From the NCBI GenBank assembly GCA_021324635.1, contig JAJPIS010000073.1, positions 1 to 64,000 of the forward strand: a DNA stretch of 64,000 nt, given 5' to 3'. This document shows positions 36,193 to 45,094 of this stretch, piece by piece. The DNA comes from Gemmatimonadota bacterium. Lineage in GTDB: Bacteria; Gemmatimonadota; Gemmatimonadetes; Gemmatimonadales; Gemmatimonadaceae. The translations under genes were made by a program, and so were the position numbers. Position 1 is the first letter of the stretch. Each line of letters opens with the position of its first letter. The notes beneath the pieces are model-generated. The model did no database searches, had not been told where the DNA came from, and worked only from the letters and a program-made list of their open reading frames with translations.

Positions 36193-37202
36193 CCACGCCA
36201 GACGGATCCGGCGGCCGGCGCTTCGAGTTCGACAGTCCGGCTGACGCCCAGCGACTCGACACACTGGTCGCCCAGGAGGGTGGCCTGTCGCGGACGCAGG
36301 CGGCAACGCTGATCGCCACCGGTGCGGTGACGGTCGAGGGACGCCGGGAGCGGGCGAGCTACCGCCCCCGCCGGGGCGAACGGGTGGCCGTTCAGGTCCC
36401 GCCGCCGGTGGGCCGTGACATCGTCCCGGAGTCGGTCCCACTTCGGATCGCGTACGAGGACGCGTGGCTGCTCGTGGTCGACAAGCCGGCGGGGATGGTC
36501 GTGCACCCGGCTCCCGGCCACTGGAGCGGCACGCTGGTGAACGCGCTCATGGGACGTGCGGGCGGGGCTGGGCGTCCAGGGGAGGCGGATCGGGCCGGCC
36601 TCGTGCACCGGCTCGACAAGGAGACCTCCGGGTTACTGCTCGTTGCCAAGACGGACGAATCCCATCGCCGTCTGACGGCGGCCCTCGCGCAGCGGCGGAT
36701 CCGGCGCCGATACGTCGCCCTCGCGTGGGGTCACCTCGACGAGGACCACCTCACGGTCGACCGACCGATCGGCCGCGATCCGCGAGACCGAAAGCGGATG
36801 GCGATCGTCAGTAATGGCCGGCCCGCACGGACGGACTTCGTGCGGCTGGCGCGCTTTGACTCGGTGGACCTGCTCGCGGCACGGCTGCTCACGGGACGGA
36901 CGCACCAGATTCGGGTGCATCTGGCCTCGGTGGGCCACCCGGTCGTCGGGGACGACACCTATGGAGGTGGGGGCGGGCGTCGGCTGGTTGCACTGCCGCC
37001 GCACCGACACTTCCTCCATGCGGCGTGGTTGAGACTGGAACATCCGATGACCGATCAGTTGCTGGACGTGCGATCCCCGCTGCCGGCCGAGCTGCGGGCG
37101 TCGCTCGCGGCAGTGTCGGACGACGGAGGCTCGTGGAGCTCGGGACCGGACCTGACGGGAGACGCGCTGGACGATGTGGGCTTCTACCGGATCGACGATT
37201 GA
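36117..37202 (+). CDS. Ribosomal large subunit pseudouridine synthase, RluD family
   Basis: This protein of up to 361 residues has an S4 RNA-binding domain (about 35-95) and an RluA/RluD-type catalytic domain, with the catalytic Asp in HRLDKETSGLLLVAKT (D167 from the first start). KPAGMVVHPAPGHW and LLTGRTHQIRVHL are also typical. It converts uridine to pseudouridine in 23S rRNA, probably in helix 69 if it is a true RluD. The start is unclear: GTG 36117, 36129 and 36138 all lie within lspA, and no start codon lies between the lspA stop and the S4 domain. Confidence 0.88.
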   Translation: MSARVGLVGGGPGARSARGASPRDVATPDGSGGRRFEFDSPADAQRLDTLVAQEGGLSRTQAATLIATGAVTVEGRRERASYRPRRGERVAVQVPPPVGRDIVPESVPLRIAYEDAWLLVVDKPAGMVVHPAPGHWSGTLVNALMGRAGGAGRPGEADRAGLVHRLDKETSGLLLVAKTDESHRRLTAALAQRRIRRRYVALAWGHLDEDHLTVDRPIGRDPRDRKRMAIVSNGRPARTDFVRLARFDSVDLLAARLLTGRTHQIRVHLASVGHPVVGDDTYGGGGGRRLVALPPHRHFLHAAWLRLEHPMTDQLLDVRSPLPAELRASLAAVSDDGGSWSSGPDLTGDALDDVGFYRIDD

Positions 37203-37704
37203 GGGTGCGTCACCAGATGTGTCACCGGGTGCGTCGCGGGATAGCGATGCGGCCGACGCGCTGCGTGCGCTCGACAGCTCGCCCGACGCCCCGCGCCTGC
37301 TCGTGTTCACGGCGGCTGGCCGCACCTGCGCCTGCGAGCTGACCGCGATCCGCGAGATCATCCCCTGTCGTCGCGCGACGCGGCTGCCCGGAGCACCGCC
37401 GTTCGTCACGGGCCTCATCAACCTGCGCGGCTCGATCGTCACGGTGCTCGACCTCGGCGCGCGGCTCGGTGGAACGCCGGTGGACCCGGAGCGCGGGTCG
37501 ATCATCCTGGCCGAGAGCGGACCGAAGGTCGTGGGCCTCGCGGTCGACGAGCTCCGGGACGTCCAACGCGTGGTGCGGGAGGCGATCGAACCGGCGGAGG
37601 CCGAGACCGGGCCCGACGGGCTGGTCGCGGGAGTCCTGCATATCGGGGCCGAGGTTGCCGTGCTGCTCGACGTCGGCCGCATCATCACGCTGGCGCTCGT
37701 CTAG
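37174..37704 (+). CDS. cheW: CheW-like adaptor protein (first of three)
   Basis: This 176-residue protein has a CheW domain at about 40-176 (RLLVFTAAGRTCACELTAIR, then INLRGSIVTVLDLGARLGG). CheW joins the kinase CheA to receptors. The N-terminal 38 residues are polar and variable. ATG 37174 overlaps the preceding rluD-family gene by 29 bases; downstream GTG codons could also serve. It opens the long chemosensory gene cluster, with a 119-base gap before cheY. Confidence 0.85.
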   Translation: MWASTGSTIEGASPDVSPGASRDSDAADALRALDSSPDAPRLLVFTAAGRTCACELTAIREIIPCRRATRLPGAPPFVTGLINLRGSIVTVLDLGARLGGTPVDPERGSIILAESGPKVVGLAVDELRDVQRVVREAIEPAEAETGPDGLVAGVLHIGAEVAVLLDVGRIITLALV

Positions 37705-37734
37705 TCCGCCCGGATGCGCCCCACACGGGAGCCG

Positions 37735-37764
37735 CCCACGCGGCTGCGGCCCACGCGGCTGCGG
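37735..37764 (+). repeat. Two tandem copies of a 15-base repeat
   Basis: CCCACGCGGCTGCGG occurs twice head to tail at 37735-37749 and 37750-37764, with degenerate partial copies on both sides. It fills the middle of the 119-base gap between cheW and cheY. It could be a protein-binding array or simply a slipped repeat. I saw no promoter in this gap. Confidence 0.7.
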
Positions 37765-37823
37765 CCCACCGGACAGCCGGCCGCACAGCGCAGTTCGCCC
37801 ACGGAATCCAGCCTGGAGCCACG

Positions 37824-38186
37824 GTGAGTCACACGGTTCTGATTTGCGACGACGCGATCTTCATGCGCACGATGGTCGGCGACATCCTCCAGCAAGCCGG
37901 ATTCGATATCGTCGGTGAGGCCGAGACCGGCGTGCAGGCGGTCGAGAAGTACCGGCAACTGCGCCCGGATCTGGTGACGATGGATATCGTCATGCCCGAC
38001 ATGGGCGGCATCGACGCCGTGCGTGAGATCACGAAGTTCGATCCGCAGGCCAAGATCCTCATGTGCAGCGCGATGGGACAGCAGGCGCTGGTCGTCGAGG
38101 CGATTCAGGCCGGCGCGCGGGACTTCGTCGTCAAGCCGTTTCAGCCGAGCCGCGTGCTGGAAGCCGTCCAGCGCGTGCTCGGGTAG
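37824..38186 (+). CDS. cheY: CheY-like single-domain response regulator
   Basis: This 120-residue protein is a receiver domain only. The acidic pocket is CDDA near the N-terminus, the phosphorylated residue is D54 in VTMDIVMPDMGG, the switch Ser is in MCSAMGQ, and the conserved Lys is in FVVKPF. CheA phosphorylates it and CheC or autolysis dephosphorylates it. In this cluster its target may be the motility or MglA machinery and not only a flagellar switch. GTG 37824 has CTGGAG 7 bases upstream. Confidence 0.95.
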   Translation: MSHTVLICDDAIFMRTMVGDILQQAGFDIVGEAETGVQAVEKYRQLRPDLVTMDIVMPDMGGIDAVREITKFDPQAKILMCSAMGQQALVVEAIQAGARDFVVKPFQPSRVLEAVQRVLG

Positions 38187-38241
38187 CCCGGGCCTCACCG
38201 CCGCGACGCCCGCGGCCTCCGAGCGCCCCGGCGCCGCCCCC

Positions 38242-40425
38242 GTGGACCCTGCGCGGTACGCCGAGCTGTTCCTGACGGAGAGTCGGGAGCATCTGTCGGC
38301 CATCAATCAAGCCCTCCTCGAGCTCGAGCGGGCCGCGCGCGCGGGCGCGAAGGGGGGGCGGACCGGAGCACGGGCGGCGGGTGGGGACACCGACGTGCAG
38401 GCGGCGGTGGGATCGCTGTTCCGCGCCGTGCACACCGTCAAGGGGATGAGCGCCACCATGGGGTACTCGGCCGTGGCGGCGCTCTCGCACGAGATGGAAG
38501 CACTTCTGGACGGCGTGCGGTCCGCCGGCCGTGACGTCGACGCGCCGCTCATGGACCTGCTGTTCGAGGCGGCCGACGCGCTCGAATCCTCGATCGAGCG
38601 GGCCGTCTCGGATGAGGAGAGCGACCCCCGGGCCGCCGATGTGACGCAACGGCTCCGCGATCTCCTGACGCCGGCCCACCCCCCCGCGGCGCCCGCACCC
38701 GAGTCCTCGGGCGATCGGCCGACGCGTCGCCGCAAGACCGCCACGGGTCGGACGCGTCGGAGCCGCGCCCACCCGGAGCCGGACGCGCCGCACGGTGGTC
38801 GGGCGGAGGCGAATCGGCCGGAGATGAGTCGCCCGCCCGCCGCCCCGGGAACCGCGATCCGGATCCTCTTCGACCCCGACGCCCCCCTCCGGGGGGCGCG
38901 GGCGGCGATGGCGGTGGCCCGGGCGCACGAGCTGGGCGAGGTGACGGCTGTCCAGCCTGCGCCCGAGCGCTTCGCGGATCCCGAGTTCGGGCACGAGCTC
39001 TGGCTTCGCGTGGTGACGACCGCGCCGACGCCGGAGATCGAGCGCCGGCTCGGCGGCGTGGGGGACGTGACCCGCGTCGACGTCGAGCGAGATGAGACCA
39101 CGCCTGCCGCCCGCGAGTCGAGCGCGCCCCGCGAGCCCAGCGCGACCCGCGGGTCCAACGGGCAGCCGGCGGCCCCCGGCGGGTCGGCATCGCTCCAGGT
39201 CGATCATGGCCCGAAGGCGCGGCACGTCCGCATCGACCTGCGGCGGCTGGACGCGCTCATGAACCTGATCGGCGAGCTGGTGATCGCCCGCGGACGCCTG
39301 GTCGAGCTGACGGCCGGGAGCGACGATGCGGCGCTGGTCGAGACGATGGATCTCGCGTCTCGCCTGATCGGCGACCTGCAAGATGAGATCATGACCTGCC
39401 GGATGGTCCCGGTCTGGCAGGTCTTCGATCGATTCCCGCGCCTCGTGCGCGATGCCGCCCGGGCCCTGGGCAAGCAGGTTGAGCTCGAGGTGGAGGGGAA
39501 GGAGATCGAGCTCGATCGGTCGATGCTCGACGAGATCGGCGATCCGATCGTGCACCTGCTCCGCAACGCCCTGGATCACGGGATCGAGAGCCCGGAGGAA
39601 CGAGCGGCGTCCGGGAAGCCGCCCGAAGGCCGGCTGACGCTGAGCGCGATGCGGGACCGGTCGGCCGTCCTCATCCGCGTCGCCGACGACGGCCGGGGGA
39701 TCGACCGCGGCAAAGTGCTCGCGCGGGCGCTCGACGCCGGGCTCGTCGATGCCGGCACGACGGCGCTCACGGACGAGGAAGTCATCCACCTCATCGCCCG
39801 GCCCGGCTTCACGACCGCCGAGCGCGTGACCAGTCTCTCCGGCCGGGGCGTCGGGATCGACGCCGTCCAGGCGCGCGTCCGGGCCCTGGGCGGCGCGGTC
39901 GACATCAGGAGCGTACCGGGCCAGGGCACGACGGTCACGGCGCGCCTCCCCCTCACGCTCGCGATCATGCGCGCCCTGCTGGCCCGCGTCGCGGGTGAGA
40001 CCTACGCCTTCCCGATGGCCCACATCGACGAGACGGTGGCGGTCACGGGGGCGTCGTTCGCCGCTGTCCGCGGCCAGCCGGTCCTGCTCCTTCGGGGGGA
40101 GGCGGTCCCGTACGTCCAGCTCCGAAGTCTGATCGGGCTGGGATCCGCGGCCGCCCCGGACGGCAGCGGGGGTAACGGCGCGGCTTACGGCACCGGACCC
40201 GGGTCGGGGGCCGGCGGGCCGGCCGCTGACCCGGAGCAGCACATCCTGGTCGTCGAATCGGCGGGCCGGCGCGCCGCGATCGCCGTCGACGAGCTCACCG
40301 GCCAGCAGGACATCGTGGTCAAACAGTTCGATGCCGCCCGGGGCGGGGCGGCGCTGTTCAGCGGCGCGACGATCCTCGGGGACGGAGCGCCCGCCTTGAT
40401 CGTCGATGTAAGCACCCTCTGTTGA
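38242..40425 (+). CDS. cheA: Chemotaxis histidine kinase CheA
   Basis: This 727-residue kinase has the standard domain order. P1 carries the phosphorylated H64 in AVHTVKGMSATMGY. A Pro/Arg-rich linker leads to a P2-like domain (about 205-290) and the P3 dimerisation helices (LMNLIGELVIARGRL). The P4 ATPase has HLLRNALDHGIE and DDGRGID, and the P5 CheW-like end finishes VDELTGQQDIVVKQF. GTG 38242 is chosen because the P1 domain begins at once; the longer frame runs antiphase through cheY. It starts 55 bases after cheY. Confidence 0.95.
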   Translation: MDPARYAELFLTESREHLSAINQALLELERAARAGAKGGRTGARAAGGDTDVQAAVGSLFRAVHTVKGMSATMGYSAVAALSHEMEALLDGVRSAGRDVDAPLMDLLFEAADALESSIERAVSDEESDPRAADVTQRLRDLLTPAHPPAAPAPESSGDRPTRRRKTATGRTRRSRAHPEPDAPHGGRAEANRPEMSRPPAAPGTAIRILFDPDAPLRGARAAMAVARAHELGEVTAVQPAPERFADPEFGHELWLRVVTTAPTPEIERRLGGVGDVTRVDVERDETTPAARESSAPREPSATRGSNGQPAAPGGSASLQVDHGPKARHVRIDLRRLDALMNLIGELVIARGRLVELTAGSDDAALVETMDLASRLIGDLQDEIMTCRMVPVWQVFDRFPRLVRDAARALGKQVELEVEGKEIELDRSMLDEIGDPIVHLLRNALDHGIESPEERAASGKPPEGRLTLSAMRDRSAVLIRVADDGRGIDRGKVLARALDAGLVDAGTTALTDEEVIHLIARPGFTTAERVTSLSGRGVGIDAVQARVRALGGAVDIRSVPGQGTTVTARLPLTLAIMRALLARVAGETYAFPMAHIDETVAVTGASFAAVRGQPVLLLRGEAVPYVQLRSLIGLGSAAAPDGSGGNGAAYGTGPGSGAGGPAADPEQHILVVESAGRRAAIAVDELTGQQDIVVKQFDAARGGAALFSGATILGDGAPALIVDVSTLC

Positions 40426-40454
40426 TCCCGACGAACCGGCCCAACCACCCAGCC

Positions 40455-41075
40455 ATGGAAGACATCCGCTCGCTCAAGGCGAACCAGCTCGATGCGCTTC
40501 GCGAGGTGGCCAACATCGGTGCCGGCCACGCGGCGACCGCCCTGTCCCAGATGATCGGCGGGACGATCATGATCAGCGTGCCGACGATCAACATCGCCCG
40601 GCTGGAGGACGTGCCGCCGCAGGTCTCGGCGCCGGAGGAGCCGGTGGCCGCCGTGCTCATGAACATGCTGGGTGATCTGACCGGTCGGACACTCCTGGTG
40701 CTCCCACGGCAGACGGCCGTGAAGCTGGCGGGCATCATGTTGCGGCGGCAGATGGGCTCGGACTCCGAGCTCGGCCAGGTCGAGCAATCGGCCATCAAGG
40801 AAGCCGGGAACATCCTGAGCGGCGCCTACCTCAATGCGCTCAGTGACTTCATGGGACTGATGCTCCTTCCCTCGCCGCCGAGCCTCGCCGTCGACATGTC
40901 GAGCGCCGTCCTGACGACGGCCTACCTCCAGTTCGGCACCGACCGGGATTACGTCTTCTGCGTCGAGACCGAGTTCTTCATGCAGGAAGTCGGCGAGCAT
41001 CTGCGCGGCTTCTTCCTGCTCCTGCCGGACGTCGCCTCGCTCCACGCGATCCTGCGCGCGGTGCGCGTCGCCTAG
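40455..41075 (+). CDS. cheC: CheC-family CheY-P phosphatase
   Basis: This 206-residue protein has two copies of the CheC active-site helix: LREVANIGAGHAATALSQ near residue 15 and SAIKEAGNILSGAYLNALSD near 115, each with the Glu and Asn that attack phospho-CheY. In Bacillus and Thermotoga, CheC works with CheD, which is also present in this cluster. ATG 40455 gives the normal N-terminus; a TTG at 40422 overlapping the cheA stop is an alternative that would add 11 residues. Confidence 0.92.
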   Translation: MEDIRSLKANQLDALREVANIGAGHAATALSQMIGGTIMISVPTINIARLEDVPPQVSAPEEPVAAVLMNMLGDLTGRTLLVLPRQTAVKLAGIMLRRQMGSDSELGQVEQSAIKEAGNILSGAYLNALSDFMGLMLLPSPPSLAVDMSSAVLTTAYLQFGTDRDYVFCVETEFFMQEVGEHLRGFFLLLPDVASLHAILRAVRVA

Positions 41076-41090
41076 CGGCGGAGCGGCACG

Positions 41091-43940
41091 GTGGGCGACG
41101 GGACGGCACCCAGCGCGACCAGTCTCGTCTCGGAGCGGGACCGGGAGGTCTTGCGCTCCTTCACGCGACGAATCGACCCCTCGGACGCGGGCGCCCACAA
41201 CAACCTCGGCGTCCTCTACTACCACAAGGGACTCTACGAGGAGGCGGTCGGGGCATTCACGCGTGCCCTCGAGCTGGACCCGAAGATGCAGGTCGCACAA
41301 CGCAACCTCGAGGTCGCGTACTTCGGGACGGGATACTACGACCGGCGCGTCGCCCTGCTCCACGATCAGCTCCGCACGTCTCCGGGCGATCGCGAGGCAC
41401 GCTGGGAGCTCGGCCGGGCCTACAGCCTGCTCGGGCGCAACGCCGAGGCGGTCGCCGAGTTCACGGCGCTGCTCGAGCATCACCCAGACGATGTCGGGGC
41501 GCTGGTGCAGCTCGGGCTGGCGGAAAAGGCGTCCGGGGACCTGGAAGAGGCCCAACGGTGGTTCGAGCGGGCGCTCGCGCTCGATCCGCAGAGCCCGATC
41601 GTCCAGTTCTACATCGGGGAGGTCCTGTACAACCGCGGCCTGAACGAGCAGGCGCTGGCGGCGCTGGAGCGGGCGATCGCCCTGCATCCCGACCACCCGG
41701 ACGCCCATTACCTGATGGGGTTCGTCCTGGGCGACATGGGCCGGCACGAAGAGGCGCAGCAGGCGACGAAGCGGGCCGTGCACCTGAATCCCACGCTGTC
41801 GCGGGCGCAGACGAACCTCTCGCTCGACCAATCCCCGCTGGGCCGTGCCGGCCTCGCCGCGACGCCACCCCTCTCCGCGCCCGCGCCCGTGCCGGAGCGA
41901 CACGCATCGGGGATCATGGGCGTCGCCGACGAGGGAGCGCTCGCGCACTTCAACCTGGGTCTCGCCTTCCGCCAGAAGGGGTACTACGCCGAGGCCCTCC
42001 GCGAGTACGCGCTCGCCCTCGAGCGTGGGGAGGAACGGAGCCTCGTCCAGCAGGCGATCGCCGAAGTCCACCTGCTCCGCAAGGATGTCGCCGGTGCGGT
42101 CGCGGCCTACGACGCCCTGCTCGCCGAGCAGCCGGCCAGCCCGAAGCTCTGGAACGAGCGTGGCGTCGCGCTCCACCAGGACGGGCGCTACTCCGACGCG
42201 GCCGCGAGCTATCGGCGTGCGATCGACGCCGACCCGAACTACGCCCTGGCGCACAACAACGTGGGGGTCGCGCAGTACCACGCGGGCGACATCCCGGCGG
42301 CGAACGCCGCGTTCGAGCGCGCGCTCGACCTGGCGCCCACGTTCGTGCAGGCCCGGCTCAACCTCGCGCTGCTCCACTTCAAGTCGAAGCGACTCCAGTC
42401 GAGCCTCGAGGCGTACCGTCGCGTGCTCACCGACGCGCCCGAGCACCCCGGCGCCTGGAACGGCGTCGGCCTCGTCCTCACCGAGCTCCGGCGATTCGAA
42501 GAAGCGCGCAACGCCTTCGCCCGCGCGGTGCAGGGCCGGCCGGACTATGCCGAAGCCCACTACAATCTGAGCTTCGCGCTCTCCAACCTGGGCGACTTCG
42601 AGGGCGCGCTGCGCGAGACCAAGCGGGCGCTCGAGCTCGATCCGTACTACGTCCCGCAGAAGTTCGAGCTCGCGATCGACTTCCAGTACGAGCACCCCGA
42701 GCTCTCGATCGTCCCCGATCTCGTCGGGAGCGCGCAGCCGACCGATGCCGGCGTGACCGAGTTCGCGTTCGATACGGCGCTCCTCGACTCGCTGTTCAGC
42801 GAGTTGTCGCCCGGCGGGGGAGCGGCACCTGGCGCCGCCGAGCCGCCGCCGGCCGCCGATCCGGATCCGTACGGCATCGCGGTCGACTATCTCGCCAAGG
42901 GGCTGTACGAGCGGGCCGCGGCCGAGGCGAGTCGCTCGCTCCAGCGCGGCGCCGATCGGGCCCAGGGCCTCACGTTGCTGGGCGACATCTTCGCGCGCCA
43001 GGGGCTGCACGGCGAGGCCCTCGAGCGGTACCGCGACGCGCGGCGGACCGACGGGCGACCGTTGCGCGCGCTCATCGGAGAAGTGCGGGCCCTCGTGGCC
43101 CTCGGCCAATCGGCGGACGCGCAGCCGGCCGCGGAGACCCTGCTCGCCGAGGGAGCGACCGATGCCGACGCGCTGGTCGTGGTTGCCTCCGCCCGGACAT
43201 CGGCCGGAGACCCGGCCGGCGCACTGGCGGTGCTCGAGCATGCCCGCGCCATTGCCCCCGGCCGGGCGGACGTCCTGCACGCGATCGGCGACGTGAACCG
43301 CCGGATGGGCGACGACGCGCGGGCGCTCGAGGCCTACCGGGACGCCCTGGCGATCGACCCCGACCGCGCCGTCGTCCGGTACGAGCTGGCGACGCTGTTG
43401 GTCGGCGCCGGGCGCGCGGCGGAAGCCGAAGCCGAGTTGCTCGAGGCGCTCGATCGGGTGCCGACCTATGCCGCCGCGACGCTCGCGCTCGCGCGGCTCT
43501 GGCGCACCCTCGGCCGCACGCAGGCGGCCATGGGGCTGCTCATCGACCTGCTCGAGCGCGACGTCTCGCACGTGCCGGCGTTGCTCGCGCTCGGCGAGCT
43601 GCTCTTCGACGACGGCCGGCGCCGCGACGCGGCGCGCGTCTTCGCACGACTCCTGATCGTCCAGCCGGGGCATCCGGGCGCGCTGTACTACGAGGGGGCG
43701 GCGCTCGCCGAGCAGCACCGGTACCGAGACGCGATCGAGCGGTGGGAGGCGGTGATTGCGGCCGATCCCGAGGGGCCCTTTGGCGGTCGCGCCCGCCGCG
43801 ATTGTCGGACGGCTCGCGATCTCGCGGCGATCTTCGTCCGCCGCGCCGCGGCCGCCCCGGTGCCGTTCGGGTCGGCGGCCCTCCGCGCGGCCACCGCGCC
43901 CGCGGCGCCGTCGCACGCCGGGTTGCGGAGGGCCGGCTGA
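41091..43940 (+). CDS. Giant TPR protein of the chemosensory cluster
   Basis: This 949-residue protein is almost wholly tetratricopeptide repeats, in two blocks (about 30-250 and 280-530) and a third block (about 600-900), divided by Pro/Ala-rich linkers. Typical repeats are AHNNLGVLYYHKGLYEEAVG and AHYNLSFALSNLGDFEGALR. There is no signal peptide or membrane segment, so it is cytoplasmic. TPR arrays hold protein complexes together; here the likely partners are products of the same operon. The start is GTG 41091, 15 bases after cheC, and the stop overlaps the next ATG. Confidence 0.85.
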   Translation: MGDGTAPSATSLVSERDREVLRSFTRRIDPSDAGAHNNLGVLYYHKGLYEEAVGAFTRALELDPKMQVAQRNLEVAYFGTGYYDRRVALLHDQLRTSPGDREARWELGRAYSLLGRNAEAVAEFTALLEHHPDDVGALVQLGLAEKASGDLEEAQRWFERALALDPQSPIVQFYIGEVLYNRGLNEQALAALERAIALHPDHPDAHYLMGFVLGDMGRHEEAQQATKRAVHLNPTLSRAQTNLSLDQSPLGRAGLAATPPLSAPAPVPERHASGIMGVADEGALAHFNLGLAFRQKGYYAEALREYALALERGEERSLVQQAIAEVHLLRKDVAGAVAAYDALLAEQPASPKLWNERGVALHQDGRYSDAAASYRRAIDADPNYALAHNNVGVAQYHAGDIPAANAAFERALDLAPTFVQARLNLALLHFKSKRLQSSLEAYRRVLTDAPEHPGAWNGVGLVLTELRRFEEARNAFARAVQGRPDYAEAHYNLSFALSNLGDFEGALRETKRALELDPYYVPQKFELAIDFQYEHPELSIVPDLVGSAQPTDAGVTEFAFDTALLDSLFSELSPGGGAAPGAAEPPPAADPDPYGIAVDYLAKGLYERAAAEASRSLQRGADRAQGLTLLGDIFARQGLHGEALERYRDARRTDGRPLRALIGEVRALVALGQSADAQPAAETLLAEGATDADALVVVASARTSAGDPAGALAVLEHARAIAPGRADVLHAIGDVNRRMGDDARALEAYRDALAIDPDRAVVRYELATLLVGAGRAAEAEAELLEALDRVPTYAAATLALARLWRTLGRTQAAMGLLIDLLERDVSHVPALLALGELLFDDGRRRDAARVFARLLIVQPGHPGALYYEGAALAEQHRYRDAIERWEAVIAADPEGPFGGRARRDCRTARDLAAIFVRRAAAAPVPFGSAALRAATAPAAPSHAGLRRAG

Positions 43941-45094
43941 TGCCGATCGAGGGGGCCCTCCGCGAGCTCGGGATCCACGACGTCTTCCAGATGCTGGACC
44001 TCAGCCGGAAGACCGGCGCCCTCCGGGTCACGTCGGAGCTGCGCGACAACGAGGGAACGGTGCTCTTCGACCACGGCCGGGTCGTGTCCGCGAGCGTCCG
44101 GACCAACCCCGCGCCGCTCGGTACGCTCCTCGTGCGCGCGGGTCGCGTGACCGAGGCCGAGCTGGCCGAGGCGCGCGCGCGGCAGGGCGGCCCGGACCGG
44201 CGGCGGCTGGGGGATATCCTCCTGTCAATGGGTGTGCTCGGCTCGCGAGAGCTCGAGCATCACGTTCGGCTGCAAATCGAGACCGTCGTCTTCGAGCTCA
44301 TGTCGTGGCGCGACGGATTCTTCTCCTTCCAGGAATGCGACATCGACCCGACCGTGCTGGAAGCGGCGGTCTCCGTGTCGACCGAATCGCTCCTCATGGA
44401 GGGCGCGCGCCGCATCGATGAATGGTCGCGCATCGGCCACAAGGTCCCGAGCCTCGATGTCGTCCCGGTGCTGGCCACCGTGGCCGACGACCACGCCACG
44501 CTGCTCGACCTGCTCCCCAGCGAATGGGAAGTGCTGGCCCGCATCGATGGGGACACCGACCTGCGCGGGATCGCGACCTCCCTCGGGCGCAGCGAGTTCG
44601 ATGTGGCGAAGGTCGTCTACGGGCTGCTGACCACGGGTGTGGTGCAACTGCGCGACGCGGGGGCCCGGAACGGCAGTCGCTCTCCGGGAGCGGCGGACGC
44701 GGACCCGCGGCGGTTGCTCGACACGGCGCGGGCGGCGCTGGCCGCGGGGCGGCTCGACGACGCCCTGACGGCGGCGCGCCTCGCCATCGGCGCGGAGCCC
44801 GGCGGGATCGACGCGCGGCTGACGGCGGCCCGTGCCCTGCGCCGGCTCGGGCGCTTCGGCGATGCCGCCGAGGAGCTCCGTCGGGCCGCCGAGATCGCGC
44901 CGGAGCACCCGGGGATCGCCCTGGAGCTCGGGTTCACCGCCCTCAGCAAGGGCGACCTGGACTCGACCGTCGCGAGCTGGAAACGCTACCTCGGCATCGC
45001 GCCGTCCACGGCCCCCGAGGCCCAGACCGTCCGCGATGCGCTGGCGTCCGCCTGCCACCTGCGTGGGCTCCTCGAGGCGGTGCCCGTTGGCTGA
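43940..45094 (+). CDS. PATAN (DUF4388) domain protein with C-terminal TPR repeats
   Basis: This 384-residue protein begins with a PATAN/DUF4388 domain (about 1-110: GALRELGIHDVFQMLDLSRK, then GTVLFDHGRVVSAS). A second helical region about 110-245 (LGDILLSMGVL, FELMSWRDGFFSFQE) is shared with the protein at 48663. Two or three TPR repeats end it (about 255-365). In other bacteria PATAN domains occur in response regulators tied to surface motility and pili. Here it may couple CheA output to MglA. It overlaps both neighbours by a few bases. Confidence 0.82.
   Translation: MPIEGALRELGIHDVFQMLDLSRKTGALRVTSELRDNEGTVLFDHGRVVSASVRTNPAPLGTLLVRAGRVTEAELAEARARQGGPDRRRLGDILLSMGVLGSRELEHHVRLQIETVVFELMSWRDGFFSFQECDIDPTVLEAAVSVSTESLLMEGARRIDEWSRIGHKVPSLDVVPVLATVADDHATLLDLLPSEWEVLARIDGDTDLRGIATSLGRSEFDVAKVVYGLLTTGVVQLRDAGARNGSRSPGAADADPRRLLDTARAALAAGRLDDALTAARLAIGAEPGGIDARLTAARALRRLGRFGDAAEELRRAAEIAPEHPGIALELGFTALSKGDLDSTVASWKRYLGIAPSTAPEAQTVRDALASACHLRGLLEAVPVG

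Noticed and set aside
40185-43916. Minus-strand reading frame of over 1200 codons
   Set aside because: It is an antisense shadow of the cheC and TPR genes; its Arg/Glu/Gly-rich composition is typical of high-GC antisense frames, while the plus strand has clear TPR motifs.
41558-43940. Second plus-strand frame running through the TPR gene into the PATAN gene
   Set aside because: Only its last 384 residues, from 43940, are real. The part before that is an out-of-frame shadow of the TPR gene.
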